DNA of 64,000 bases from Cobetia amphilecti (GCF_030010415.1 NZ_JASCSA010000009.1); one strand, 5' to 3'. Numbered from the stretch's first letter, positions 48,167 through 57,605 are shown. A program made the numbers and translations. The notes: generated from the sequence alone by a model not told the origin.

Positions 48167-49058
48167 CAATGTCATTCCCTGCACGTGACAGTCGGGCATC
48201 CTTGTCCTTCCAGACCTGATTGAGCCATTGCTGGAAGCGCTCGCGATAGGCGGCGTCCGCATGATAGTTGCCGTCCAGCATCCAGGGCTCCAAGGGCCGC
48301 TGAGTGATGACGAGCGTGATGTCGCCCCCGTGACCGCACAGGAACTGCCAGAAACTGGCATCGGCATGTCGGTAATCGAGGGTGGCATCCAGAATACCGG
48401 AAAGTCGATCGCCAAGCGTGTTGATCACCTGGGCACTGCCGCCGGCACGCGGCTTGAGCAGGTGCTGGAAAGGGCTCTGCTGCTGGTTGTGCTTGGCGGG
48501 CGTGAAGCGAGTGCCTTCCACGAAGTTGAAGATCGCCATCGGCGCCTGGCGTGAGCGCTCGCACATGCGTCGCGTCGCTTCGCGATCACGCTCGGCGAGC
48601 CGCGGATTGCTGGCCAGTTTCTGCTGGCTGTAACGGCGCATGAACGGGAATTCCAGTGCCCACCAGGCAAGGCCGATCACCGGCACCCAGATGAGCTCCT
48701 GCTTGAGGAAGAACTTGGGCATCGGCGTGCGACGGTGCAGGGCGTACTGGAGAACGAAGATGTCAGTCCAGCTGCGGTGATTGGCGATCACCAGCCACCA
48801 GCGACGCCGGGCAGACCCATCGCGCAGCGATGGCGGCACGTGGATGTCCCAGCGCGGGCGCAGCACATGGCGAATCCACAGGTTGTTGGTGCCGATCCAG
48901 CCCATGGCGAGGCGGTTGAGCCCCTCCAGCATGTGCAACTGCAGGCGGCGCGATGGCGTGATCAGCTTGAGTGCGGCCAGCAGGTAAAGCGGCAGCGCCC
49001 AGCACAGGGTATTGATGATAAGAAAGACAAGGCTGATGACACCTCTGATACTCGACAT
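48156..49058 (-). CDS. YihG-like LPLAT acyltransferase
   Basis: 300 residues from the ATG at 49058 (AAGGAG 7 bases upstream). Membrane-bound glycerolipid acyltransferase: HX4D catalytic motif NHRSWTD with H94 and D99, and the acyl-acceptor motif FVEGTRFT. One or two N-terminal hydrophobic segments are at about 7-33. It resembles YihG/LCLAT-type enzymes that acylate lysophospholipids or polyglycerolipids. It overlaps the LysM lipoprotein gene by 11 bp, so both envelope proteins are made together. Confidence 0.88.
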   Translation of the reverse strand: MSSIRGVISLVFLIINTLCWALPLYLLAALKLITPSRRLQLHMLEGLNRLAMGWIGTNNLWIRHVLRPRWDIHVPPSLRDGSARRRWWLVIANHRSWTDIFVLQYALHRRTPMPKFFLKQELIWVPVIGLAWWALEFPFMRRYSQQKLASNPRLAERDREATRRMCERSRQAPMAIFNFVEGTRFTPAKHNQQQSPFQHLLKPRAGGSAQVINTLGDRLSGILDATLDYRHADASFWQFLCGHGGDITLVITQRPLEPWMLDGNYHADAAYRERFQQWLNQVWKDKDARLSRAGNDIDEH

Positions 49059-49329
49059 GCATGACTCCTTCATCAGGTGGCGCCATCGTAATTCACCCAA
49101 GAGTGGATGCCCACCCCGCTTGCGTGGGGGATGGCAACCCTGCGTTGCACGAAGCGAACGCCCCTCAGGTCGAATGGCGGGGTGCACGCAGCTGTGATGA
49201 GATGCATCGCCGGTCGTGTGACGGGTCGGTGCAAGGGAAAGGTCGTGGCAGGGCTCACGCTGAAGTCACGCCGGGCACCGTCAATCATCGCCGCCGCTGC
49301 GCGGCGATATCTCAGGGAGTGAGAGTGGC

Positions 49330-50619
49330 ATGTGGTTGCAGGGACTGTTGATCGGGCTGGCGCTGGCCGCCTTCGTGTTGATTGCCATCGAGGATGTGAT
49401 CCATCTCAACAAGGCCAAGACGACCTTGTTGCTGGGCACCTTCAGCTGGTTGCTGCTGTTCATCTTCGGCCCCGCGGCCCTGGCGGTGGATGATGTCCCC
49501 GAGGCCTTGAACGAGAACCTGCTCGATATCGCCACCTTGTGGCTGTTTCTGATGGCGGCGATGACCTTCGTGGCCTTTCTCAATGCCAAGGGGCTGATCG
49601 CCAATCTGATCTACCGCCTGCTGCCGAAGCGCATCGGGGAGCGCGGCCTGCTGTATCTGACGGGACTCTTTGCCTTCGCCTTTTCATCGCTGGCCGACAA
49701 CATCACCGCGACGCTGGTTTCGCTGACCCTGGTGCTGTCGCTGGGCCTGGCGCCGAAGAAGACGCTGCGCTTTGCGGTGCTGGCGGTATTCGCCGTCAAC
49801 TCCGGCGGGGTGGCGCTGATCACCGGGGATGTGACCACGCTGATGATCTTCCTGGCGGGCAAGGTGCGCATCAGCGAGCTGATGCTGCTTGCGCTGCCGT
49901 CCTTCCTCAGCGTGATGCTGCTGGCGACGCTACTGTTGCCCGGGCTGGGAGGCGAGGTGAATTTGGTGCGCGAGCCGCGCGCGACCCGGCGTCTTGATCG
50001 TCTGGTCGCCTGGCTGTTTCTGGCCACCATCCTGTCGACCCTCGGGCTCAACGTGCTGTTTGGCGTGCCGCCGCTGCTGACTTTCCTGTTCGGGATGTCG
50101 TTGATGTTCCTGCTCGGGCATGTCGCCGAACGGCGCAGCGACAGCGAAGAGCGCCGCATACTTGACTACATTCGTATTATCGAATTCGATACATTGCTAT
50201 TCTTCCTCGGCATCCTGCTGATGGTCGGGGCGCTCAAGGAAGCTCGTCTGCTGGAAGGCCTGGCACAGCTCTATGCCCTGATGCCGGCGATGCAGGCCAA
50301 TTATCTGGTCGGGCTGCTCTCGGCGCTGGTGGACAACGTGCCGCTGACCGCCGCAGTGCTCAAGGCGGATGTCAGCATGAACGATGCCGAATGGCTGGCG
50401 CTGACCTATGCCGCAGGCGTGGGTGGCTCGCTGCTGGTGATTGGCTCCGCCGCCGGGGTGATCGCGCTTTCCAAGGTGCGCGAGGTGAGCTTCATGAGTT
50501 ATCTGCGCTTCTTCCCGGCGTTGTTGCTGGCCTACAGCGTGGGCTATCTGGGGGCCTACTGGCTGGGCGGGCAGATCACGAATACGCCAGTGACATTGGC
50601 GCTGTCGTCTCTAGGCTGA
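49330..50619 (+). CDS. nhaD: NhaD-type Na+/H+ antiporter
   Basis: 429-residue ion-transporter superfamily protein with about twelve membrane segments. NhaD-typical segments: EDVIHLNKAKTTLLLGTFSW, FSSLADNITATLVSLTL, NSGGVALITGDVTTLMIFL and LVDNVPLTAAVLKADV. Exports sodium for protons and is common in halophilic and alkaliphilic gammaproteobacteria. It appears monocistronic; the acyltransferase gene is divergent 271 bp away. A GGGAGTGAGAG stretch precedes the ATG. Confidence 0.93.
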   Translation: MWLQGLLIGLALAAFVLIAIEDVIHLNKAKTTLLLGTFSWLLLFIFGPAALAVDDVPEALNENLLDIATLWLFLMAAMTFVAFLNAKGLIANLIYRLLPKRIGERGLLYLTGLFAFAFSSLADNITATLVSLTLVLSLGLAPKKTLRFAVLAVFAVNSGGVALITGDVTTLMIFLAGKVRISELMLLALPSFLSVMLLATLLLPGLGGEVNLVREPRATRRLDRLVAWLFLATILSTLGLNVLFGVPPLLTFLFGMSLMFLLGHVAERRSDSEERRILDYIRIIEFDTLLFFLGILLMVGALKEARLLEGLAQLYALMPAMQANYLVGLLSALVDNVPLTAAVLKADVSMNDAEWLALTYAAGVGGSLLVIGSAAGVIALSKVREVSFMSYLRFFPALLLAYSVGYLGAYWLGGQITNTPVTLALSSLG

Positions 50620-50649
50620 TTTGAGGGGTGCTGGGGGTGTTCACTACGG

Positions 50650-50682
50650 CCACAGCCGCTGCCACAGCCGCTGCCACAGCGG
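50650..50682. repeat. 12-bp tandem repeat (CCACAGCCGCTG)
   Basis: Two perfect copies (50650-50661 and 50662-50673) and a partial third (50674-50682) downstream of nhaD; the ends also form a GGCC...GGCC dyad. Confidence 0.8.
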
Positions 50683-51012
50683 CCGTCAGATGCACTGCCT
50701 GATGCGTGGTCGGAAGGGGAATTGGCGCTGTTTTAGGCAGGCTGATCATTTTTTGATCAATCTGTCTGCGCTCGCCTGATCTCGATGGCGATACCTAGAT
50801 GTACAGAGATTCTTCACAGCTTTTTCCACAGCTTCTGTTGATAACCTGTCTGCGACGTTAGGTTTAGAGGCTCAGACACAAGGCGCAGGCATGGCGGGGG
50901 AAAGCGGCGAGTCGTGCAGTGATGACATCATGGGGTGATGCCATGAAGAGTGATGGCAAGAGAGGGTGTGAAGGGTATGGCATGACAGGTCATGTCACCC
51001 TCTGAACACAAG

Positions 51013-51038
51013 AGCCCCCTACGCATGCGCAGGGGGCT
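51013..51038 (-). terminator. Hairpin terminator after the DUF1338-like gene
   Basis: AGCCCCCT (51013-51020) pairs with AGGGGGCT (51031-51038) around a loop that is itself a GCATGC-type dyad. It lies 40 bp past the minus-strand stop. Confidence 0.7.
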
Positions 51039-51079
51039 GAATGCGACTCATCTCATTGCGCAGTGCTGCCAAGAAGCCG

Positions 51080-51862
51080 TTACGCGCTGAGCTGGCACAG
51101 CGTATGTTCCGGCAGCAGTTGTTCTGCGGGACGCTGCTTTCCTTCTTGCTGAGTCGTCACCGGTGCCGTCGCCAGCAGGGCGATGCCACCCAGCACCACC
51201 ATATGCTCGTCACCATCCGCGAACACCATGCGCTGGGCGTGGGCCGGGTAGTAGTGATATTGCAGCTTGGGATTGATGGGCAGTACCGCATGATGGCGCC
51301 CGGTCTGCGGTGCCATGCCGTAGGCCAGCATGCCCTCGCAGACCGCTTCCAGCGTTTCGCCAAGCTCTTCGGCATTGAAGCCGACATGGTGCAGGCGCGG
51401 CCCCATCACGGAGAGCCAGGCAGCCAGCGGGTTGGCCTCGAGCAGGCGCTCGAAGGTCGGCCAGTCCGGCATGTCCCACGGACGGCAGGGCGCGAGCAGG
51501 TTCTGTCCCTTGCAGTCATCACGATGACTCTGACTGATCAGGCGCTTGAGCAGGTCGCGGTGCATCGGCGGCAGGCTGTTGGCCTGCAGTTCCGCCAGCA
51601 TGACGGCAGCGCCACCATCCGGGGGAAGCAGCAGATCGACCAGCAGGCCGCGGTCGGCCATGGCGTACTGTTTCACGCGGCGATAGCCCTGGTGATACAG
51701 GCTGGGTAACAGTTTCTCGCTTCTGAAAGGCCCCTGATTCAGCGTCAGGAACATCAGATATTCAGGGTTGATGCTGTCTGGCCAGATATCCAGCGCCCCG
51801 ATGTCGGGATGGCGATGGACGAAGTCCAGCCATAGCTGCTGTTGGAATTCCTTGCGTTGCAT
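51080..51862 (-). CDS. Uncharacterised protein, possibly a DUF1338/VOC relative
   Basis: 260 residues, no signal peptide or membrane segment. Order of features QQLWLDFVHRHPDIGAL, LTLNQGPFRSEKLLPSLYHQGYR and later GPRLHHVGFNAEELGE resembles the DUF1338 (2-oxoadipate dioxygenase/decarboxylase) layout. However, the usual first metal histidine in NDHxAFRTF is missing here (NPEYLMFLTLN). It may be a distant or inactive relative. It is divergent from an EamA transporter and followed by a terminator. Function is not assignable; the family link is my recollection and weak. Confidence 0.5.
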   Translation of the reverse strand: MQRKEFQQQLWLDFVHRHPDIGALDIWPDSINPEYLMFLTLNQGPFRSEKLLPSLYHQGYRRVKQYAMADRGLLVDLLLPPDGGAAVMLAELQANSLPPMHRDLLKRLISQSHRDDCKGQNLLAPCRPWDMPDWPTFERLLEANPLAAWLSVMGPRLHHVGFNAEELGETLEAVCEGMLAYGMAPQTGRHHAVLPINPKLQYHYYPAHAQRMVFADGDEHMVVLGGIALLATAPVTTQQEGKQRPAEQLLPEHTLCQLSA

Positions 51863-51978
51863 GATGCCTCCTTGGGCGGCCCCTATGACCTCAGTGCTGG
51901 AGCGATTATAGGTAGTCGTGCAAAGGGGTATTCAACGCCATTATCCGTTTTTTCGCGTTTCTTGATCGGAGAGTAAAA

Positions 51979-52878
51979 ATGCCAGTGCTGGTGGCGTATT
52001 GCGTGGTTCTCATGGTGTGGTCGACGACACCGCTGGCCATCTCGTGGAGCGCCTCGGGCTGGCTGCCTGCCTGGTCGGCGATGGGCAGAATGTTAATTGC
52101 CGCATGCCTCGGTTACCCATTGTTACGCATGATGGGGCTGAAAATGGACCTTTCGCGTGGGGCACTGCGCAGCTACTCGGCAGCCGCTCTGGGTATCTGG
52201 GGTGGCATGTACTTCGCCTACCTCTCTGCAGCCTGGTTACCAAGCGGTATCATGTCGTTACTGTTTGGACTGGCACCTTTGCTATCAGGGCTTTATGCAC
52301 GCTGGTGGTTGAAAAGTGCTCCACTTGACAAGTTGCAGTGGATGGGGTTTGCGTTGGCATTGAGTGGACTGGCCGTCGCGGTCTCGGATTCTCTCGCGCT
52401 ACCGCCGGGCAGCTGGAAGGGAGTCCTGACCATGCTGCTGGCCGTCAATTGCTTCGCCGCCTCGGGGGTACTGGTGCAGCGCGAGCGGGCAGGGCTGCAT
52501 CCGCTGGTGCAGACGGAGGGCGCGCTGCTGGTCTCGCTGCCGCTCTATCTGGTGTGTGCGCTGATCGTCGATGGCGTGCCGCAGGCCCTGCCGGAGGGGC
52601 GGCCGATGGCGGCCATCCTCTACCTTGGCATCTTCGGTTCGCTGATCGGCTACCTGTGCTACTACTTCGTGCTGTCACGCCTGTCGGCCAGTACGGTGGC
52701 GCTGGCGACCTTGATCACCCCCATCTTCGCCATGAGCCTGGGCGCGGTGCTCAATGACGAGCTGATCTCCAGCCGCGTGCTCGCCGGGGCCTTGCTGATC
52801 GTGATCGGGTTGTGCGCCTATCTGTTCGGCCCGCAGTGGCGGGCGCGCCTGACGTCCCGCCGCCTGTCGCAGGGCTGA
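51979..52878 (+). CDS. EamA/DMT-family transporter
   Basis: 299 residues with about ten membrane segments in two EamA repeats. Landmarks: VAYCVVLMVWSTTPLAISWS at the N-terminus, and in the second repeat LYLGIFGSLIGYLCYYFVLSRLSASTVALATLITPIFA, the typical EamA end. Likely exports or imports amino acids or metabolites; substrate unknown. The first third has lower GC than its neighbours. It is divergent from the DUF1338-like gene. A terminator follows at 52948. Confidence 0.9.
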   Translation: MPVLVAYCVVLMVWSTTPLAISWSASGWLPAWSAMGRMLIAACLGYPLLRMMGLKMDLSRGALRSYSAAALGIWGGMYFAYLSAAWLPSGIMSLLFGLAPLLSGLYARWWLKSAPLDKLQWMGFALALSGLAVAVSDSLALPPGSWKGVLTMLLAVNCFAASGVLVQRERAGLHPLVQTEGALLVSLPLYLVCALIVDGVPQALPEGRPMAAILYLGIFGSLIGYLCYYFVLSRLSASTVALATLITPIFAMSLGAVLNDELISSRVLAGALLIVIGLCAYLFGPQWRARLTSRRLSQG

Positions 52879-52947
52879 GCAGGCCTCGGGCCGCCCGCCT
52901 TGACCGGTGGCAAGGTTGCACGCAATGCCTTGCCGAGTGCCCCAACG

Positions 52948-52979
52948 ACAAGGGCCGCCCCTGCCGGGGCGGCCCTTGT
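52948..52979. terminator. Terminator between convergent EamA and antiporter genes
   Basis: Perfect 14-bp stem (52948-52961 with 52966-52979), TGCC loop, followed by GTCTTTT. Confidence 0.85.
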
Positions 52980-53022
52980 GTCTTTTCAGGCGCGACTGAG
53001 CGCTCTGGCGAGTCGTGCGACG

Positions 53023-54780
53023 TCAGTCCTGATTGTTCTGGAACAGACGCTTGAGCTCGACCATGGCGGCCTGCTCGCTGTTGACGAGTGCTTTCTGGTC
53101 GTGACGGTGCTCGTAGTTCTGCTTGAGCATGTTGTCATCCATTTCCCGGAACGCGCGCGCCACTTCCGCCGCGCGAGCACTGGGGTAGCCCATCGCCACC
53201 AGCAGTTCTCCGCCCATCTCCAGGCTGCTGGCATAGGTGTCACGAATCACGTGTTCCACGCCCAGTTCCATCAGCTCCCAGGCGTGGTGGCGGTTACGGG
53301 CACGCACGAACAGCTTCAGGTGCGGGAATTGATGGCGCACCATGCGCACTATGCCTGTCGAGGTCTCGGCATCATCGACCGCCACCAGCATGATCCTGGC
53401 CTGCTCGGCACCCGCCGCCCGCAGCAATTCGGCGCGGCTGGCATCGGCATAGAAGATGCGCGACCCGAACTGACGCACGAACTCGACCTGGGTGATGTTG
53501 GGGTCAAGCGCGGTGAAGTTGATGCCCTGGCTCTTGAGCATGCGCGCGCTGATCTGGCCGAAGCGGCCAAAGCCGGCGATCACCACCTGCGGCGTTTCCT
53601 CACCGAAGTCCTCATCATAGGGACGCTTGGCTTCGCTGGTGGCGCCGAGGTGGCGGGCATAGCGATAGAGGAAGGGCGTGGCAGCCATCGACAGGGTCAC
53701 CGCACTGATCACCAGGCTGGTGAGGGTCTGATCGAAGATGCCGGCGGCCATGCCGGCGGTCAACAGCACGAAGTCGAACTCACCACCCTGTGACAGGACC
53801 GCGGCCAGCGGCAGGGCCTCGGCCATCTTGAGGCGTGCGACGCGTCCGACCAGCGTGATGACGATGACCTTGCCGAACATCAGCGCCAGCGTCAGCGCCA
53901 GCACGGTCAGCGGACGCTCCATCACCAGCGACACGTCGACCGACATGCCCACGGCCATGAAGAACAGCCCCAGCAGCAGCCCCTTGAAGGGCTCGATGTT
54001 GGCTTCCAACTCATGGCGGTAGACGGTATCGGCCAGCAACACCCCGGCCAGGAAGGCGCCCAGGGCCATGGACAGGCCCACCCACTCCATCAGCAGCGCC
54101 GTACTGATCACCACGAACAAGGCCGCGGCGGTGAAGATCTCGTGGATCTCGCTGCGCGCGACCATCTTGAGCAGGCGCGGCACGACAAGGCGGCCGACGA
54201 TGATGACCGCCGCGATCATGCCGATGCCCTTGGCGATGCCGATCCAGTTGGTGCCGGTGGAGGCATCGAAGTTGTCAGCGAACAGCGGCATCAGGGCCAG
54301 CAGCGGGATCACCGCCAGGTCCTGGAACAGCAGGATGGCGAAGGTCGACTGGCCGTGCGGCGTCGCCAGCTGCTGATTCTCGCTCAATACCTGCAGCGCG
54401 AAGGCGGTCGAGGACAGCGCCAGAATCAGGCCCAGCAACACGGCGGCGGGCAATTCCAGCCCCAGCCACAGGCCGACAGGGGTGAGCAGGGCGCCGCACA
54501 GCAGCATCTGGGCGCTGCCCAGGCCCGCAAGCTTGAGGCGCATGTCCCACAGCCGCTTGGGCTCCAGTTCCAGTCCGATCATGAACAGCAGCATGACGAC
54601 CCCGAATTCGGCGAAGTGCAGCACTTCGCCAGGCTCCGAGATGAAGCCGATCAACGACGGACCCAGCAGTACCCCGATGGCCAGATAGCCCAGGATGGAG
54701 CCGAGGCCCAGACGCTGGAAAAGTGGCACGGCAACCACCGCGCACCCCAGCAGCACGGCGCCTTCCATCAACATGTTCAT
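53023..54780 (-). CDS. CPA2-family cation:proton antiporter, KefB/KefC-like
   Basis: 585 residues from the ATG at 54780 (AAGGA 8 bases upstream). The N-terminal antiporter domain has about 12-13 segments with GLGSILGYLAIGVLLGPSLIG and LALSSTAFALQVLSE, and the C-terminal RCK/TrkA-N domain has VVIAGFGRFGQISARMLKSQG (about residues 405-425) that binds a nucleotide. A KefB/KefC-type potassium efflux function, perhaps glutathione-gated, is the default; no KefG/KefF ancillary protein is adjacent. A glutaredoxin gene lies upstream on the same strand, separated by a terminator. Start alternatives within 20 bases exist. Confidence 0.9.
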   Translation of the reverse strand: MNMLMEGAVLLGCAVVAVPLFQRLGLGSILGYLAIGVLLGPSLIGFISEPGEVLHFAEFGVVMLLFMIGLELEPKRLWDMRLKLAGLGSAQMLLCGALLTPVGLWLGLELPAAVLLGLILALSSTAFALQVLSENQQLATPHGQSTFAILLFQDLAVIPLLALMPLFADNFDASTGTNWIGIAKGIGMIAAVIIVGRLVVPRLLKMVARSEIHEIFTAAALFVVISTALLMEWVGLSMALGAFLAGVLLADTVYRHELEANIEPFKGLLLGLFFMAVGMSVDVSLVMERPLTVLALTLALMFGKVIVITLVGRVARLKMAEALPLAAVLSQGGEFDFVLLTAGMAAGIFDQTLTSLVISAVTLSMAATPFLYRYARHLGATSEAKRPYDEDFGEETPQVVIAGFGRFGQISARMLKSQGINFTALDPNITQVEFVRQFGSRIFYADASRAELLRAAGAEQARIMLVAVDDAETSTGIVRMVRHQFPHLKLFVRARNRHHAWELMELGVEHVIRDTYASSLEMGGELLVAMGYPSARAAEVARAFREMDDNMLKQNYEHRHDQKALVNSEQAAMVELKRLFQNNQD

Positions 54781-54935
54781 GTGCGTGTCCTTGTACATAC
54801 ACGGGCGGAGAAGGCAGCGATTGTCGCTGCCCCCTCCTTTTGTCGCAAGCGGCAAGACGCGACCCTGTGCACAGCGTGGTGTTGCGAGTGAGTGTCGTGA
54901 CCAGGGGCGGGAGGCGGTGACGCAGGCACAAAAAA

Positions 54936-54956
54936 GCCCCCGCCAATGGCGAGGGC
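54936..54956 (-). terminator. Terminator of grxA
   Basis: Near-perfect 10-bp stem (54936-54945 with 54947-54956), followed on the minus strand by a run of T opposite 54930-54935. Confidence 0.85.
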
Positions 54957-54985
54957 TTCAGCAGTGAAGCGGCTGATGGCGGCGA

Positions 54986-55252
54986 TCAGGCCTGCGGCAT
55001 CAGAGCTTCGTCTTGCACGTACTGGTTGAACTCGGTGAAGCCACCGATGTGGGTCTGATCGACGAAGATCTGCGGCACGGTCTCGACCGGCTTGCCGATG
55101 GTCTTTTCCATGTCGGCCTTGCTGATGCCTTCGGCATGGATGTCGATGTAGCGGAAGTCGAAATCATCGCGCTTGGCGGTGAGCTCTTCCGCGAGGTCCT
55201 TGGCGCGGACACAGAAAGGGCAACCCGGACGACCGAAAATGACTGCAAGCAT
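54986..55252 (-). CDS. grxA: Glutaredoxin 1 (GrxA)
   Basis: 88-residue dithiol glutaredoxin that reduces ribonucleotide reductase and mixed disulfides with glutathione. The active site is CPFC at residues 11-14 and the glutathione site contains KPVETVPQIFVDQTHIGGFTE; it matches E. coli GrxA almost throughout (FGRPGCPFCVRAKDLAEEL). AGGAG lies upstream of the ATG. It is a single gene with its own terminator. Confidence 0.95.
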   Translation of the reverse strand: MLAVIFGRPGCPFCVRAKDLAEELTAKRDDFDFRYIDIHAEGISKADMEKTIGKPVETVPQIFVDQTHIGGFTEFNQYVQDEALMPQA

Positions 55253-55429
55253 GAGACTCTCCTAAGGTTCGTGACTCTCGTTCAGCCCGTACTGGGTGGG
55301 CCGAGAAAATGGCGCCGGCACTGCCGGTGAGTAATGGATGACCGCCATTGTGCTTGAGCCTGCCCGGGTTTGCCAATTGAGCCGTACTACCAAAGTCATT
55401 GGGGCAATCAATCACTGCCGTGCTGTGGA

Positions 55430-56482
55430 CTAGCCCATCAGCAGCAGATTGGCGCCAAAGCCACCGACGATCAACAGCGTGAACAGGATCAGCGCGAGCA
55501 GGAAAGGCTTCATGCCCAGTGAGCGCAGACGATCGATGCGAGTCTCGACGCCCAGGCCCGCCATGGCCATGGTCAGTGCCACGCTGCCGAGGGTAGAGAG
55601 GCTTGAGTGCACTGTCGCTGGGATCGCGCCGGTGCTGTTGATGCCGGCCATGGCGATGAAGCCCAGCGCGAACCACGGAATCGTCATGCTGCCGCCGGTT
55701 TCGCGGTCATCACCTTCGGTACGGGCCCGCATGGCCCACAGCTTCGGCAACAGCAGCAGGAAGGGTACCAGCATCATCACGCGCATCAACTTGACGATCA
55801 GCGCATTGGCCAGGGCGTCCGGGCCGACCGCTTCACCGGCGGCCACGACCTGAGCGACCTCGTGGATGGTGGAACCGATATAGATGCCGAACAGGCCTTC
55901 ATGCATGCCGCTCAGCGGGTAGAGCAGCGGGTAGACCAGCATCGCCAGCGAGCCGAACAGCACCACCGTGGCGACGGCCATGGCGGTGGCCGCCGGGCGT
56001 GCCTTGATCATCGATTCGGTCGCCAGTACCGCCGCGGCGCCACAGATGGCGGAACCGGCACTGGTCAGCAGTGCGGTGTCGCGGTCCAGCCCCAGCCAGC
56101 GCGTGCCGATGAAGTAGCCGCTGCTCAGCACCGCGGTGATCACCAGCACATCGAGGAAGACGACGCTCCAACCCAGGCCGAGAATCTGCTGCAGGGTGAT
56201 GGAGAGGCCGAACAGGATGATGCCGAGACGCAGCAGCTTCTTGGTCGCGATATGCAGCCCTGGGGAGAGCGCCGCGGCGTGCCGGCTGGTGATCGGCAGG
56301 TTGCCGACCACGATACCGCACAGCAGGGCGAAGACCAGCGGGCTGATGCCGGTGGAGGCCAGCGCCGGAATGGAATGCAGTGCCAGTCCCACCAGGGTCA
56401 GGCCGCCACACAGGGCGAGGCCCGGCAACATGCGGCGCAAGCGCTCGGCAGTGGCGGGGGGAGTCAGGGTCTGTGCGTCCAT
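55430..56482 (-). CDS. yeiH: YeiH-family putative sulfate exporter
   Basis: 350 residues from the ATG at 56482, which has AAGGAG 7 bases upstream; the ATG six bases earlier is too close. About ten membrane segments. Family signatures: LLRLGIILFGLSITLQQIL, TSAGSAICGAAAVLATE and GIYIGSTIHEVAQVVAAG. The YeiH/UPF0324 family is annotated as sulfate exporter, but direct proof is limited. It is divergent from a YeiE-like LysR regulator, the same pair as yeiE-yeiH in E. coli. Confidence 0.92.
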   Translation of the reverse strand: MDAQTLTPPATAERLRRMLPGLALCGGLTLVGLALHSIPALASTGISPLVFALLCGIVVGNLPITSRHAAALSPGLHIATKKLLRLGIILFGLSITLQQILGLGWSVVFLDVLVITAVLSSGYFIGTRWLGLDRDTALLTSAGSAICGAAAVLATESMIKARPAATAMAVATVVLFGSLAMLVYPLLYPLSGMHEGLFGIYIGSTIHEVAQVVAAGEAVGPDALANALIVKLMRVMMLVPFLLLLPKLWAMRARTEGDDRETGGSMTIPWFALGFIAMAGINSTGAIPATVHSSLSTLGSVALTMAMAGLGVETRIDRLRSLGMKPFLLALILFTLLIVGGFGANLLLMG

Positions 56483-56696
56483 GAGCATTCTCCTTGGGGA
56501 AGGTGGCCTATCCCGTGCGGAACATGGCCTGTCTTGTTATGGGTCGTGCGCTGGCGTGTGGTGCACGGCTGTCATCGGCAAGGGCGCTTGAGTCTGCGTC
56601 GCTTGCTTAGTGTCTCTGGTTTGATGATTAGTCTATTCGGGAATATTATTCGGCAGTTAGTCGATTATTCTTTTATTACATACCGGAAAAACCGAT

Positions 56697-57605
56697 ATGC
56701 AGATCCACATCACGCTGCGCCAGTTGCAAGTGTTCGTGGCGGTGACCCGCCACGGCTCCGTCAGTGCCGCGGCACGCGAGATCGGCCTGTCGCAATCGGC
56801 GGCGAGTCAGGGCCTATCCGAGCTTGAGCGTCATCTCGAGGTGCAACTGTTCGAGCGCCTCGGTCGCCGCCTGGCCCTGAACGCCAATGGCCGCCGCCTG
56901 TTGGCGCGCGCCGAGCAATTGCTGGAGCAGACCCACGCGCTGGAGCTGGAGGCGCGTGAGCCCGGCGTGGTGGATGGCAACCTGCGTGGCGAGCTGGAAA
57001 TCGCCGCCAGCGCCACCATCGGCACCTGGTTGTTGCCGGGGCTGGCGGGGGCCTTCATGCGCGAACATCCGGGCACCGAGCTCAATCTGCGCCTGCGCAA
57101 TACCCATCAGGTGGTGGAGGCGGTGCTCAACTATGACGCCGAGCTCGGCCTGATCGAGGGTGACTGCCATGCGCCGCGCCTGATGAGCCAGACCTGGCGC
57201 GAGGATGAGCTGGTGGTGGTGGCGCCGCCGAGCCATCCGCTGGCCGTGCGTGGCGTGGCGCTCAGCGATGAGGACCTTGCCGCGGCCGACTGGATTCTGC
57301 GCGAGGGGGGCTCGGGCACGCGGGCGGTCTTCGAGCGTGCACTGCACGGGCGGATCGAGCGCCTCAAGGTGCGCATGGAGCTGGGCCAGCACGAGGCCAT
57401 CAAGCAGGCCGTGTTCGCCGGGCTGGGGCTGGGGTGTCTGTCGCACCTGTCGGTGGCGGCCGAGATCGCGCGTGGCGAGCTGGTGGTGCTGGCCACGCCC
57501 CAGCTCAACCTGAAGCGGCGCTTCTCGATGCTGTGGCACCCGGAGCGTTACCGCAGCCCGCTGTGGCAGGCGGTCAAGGTCTATCTGGAAGCCAGCCCGC
57601 GCTGA
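56697..57605 (+). CDS. LysR-family regulator, YeiE-like
   Basis: 302 residues. N-terminal helix-turn-helix (about 3-62; QVFVAVTRHGSVSAAAREIGLSQSAASQ) and a C-terminal effector domain with GTWLLPGLAGAFMREHPGTEL. It starts at the ATG at 56697, with only a weak GGA upstream. It is divergent from yeiH across 214 bp that is AT-rich near the regulator, so it probably controls yeiH. YeiE of E. coli is linked to sulfite and iron control; the equivalent here is inferred from gene order. Confidence 0.87.
   Translation: MQIHITLRQLQVFVAVTRHGSVSAAAREIGLSQSAASQGLSELERHLEVQLFERLGRRLALNANGRRLLARAEQLLEQTHALELEAREPGVVDGNLRGELEIAASATIGTWLLPGLAGAFMREHPGTELNLRLRNTHQVVEAVLNYDAELGLIEGDCHAPRLMSQTWREDELVVVAPPSHPLAVRGVALSDEDLAAADWILREGGSGTRAVFERALHGRIERLKVRMELGQHEAIKQAVFAGLGLGCLSHLSVAAEIARGELVVLATPQLNLKRRFSMLWHPERYRSPLWQAVKVYLEASPR

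Larger units (their letters stand above)
50620..51079. other. 460-bp intergenic region with repeat, DnaA-box-like cluster and terminator
   Basis: No gene recognised. It contains a 12-bp tandem repeat (50650-50682), a TGATCA-T5-TGATCA dyad (50743-50759), three DnaA-box-like 9-mers (50810-50844) and the terminator at 51013-51038. Confidence 0.5.
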
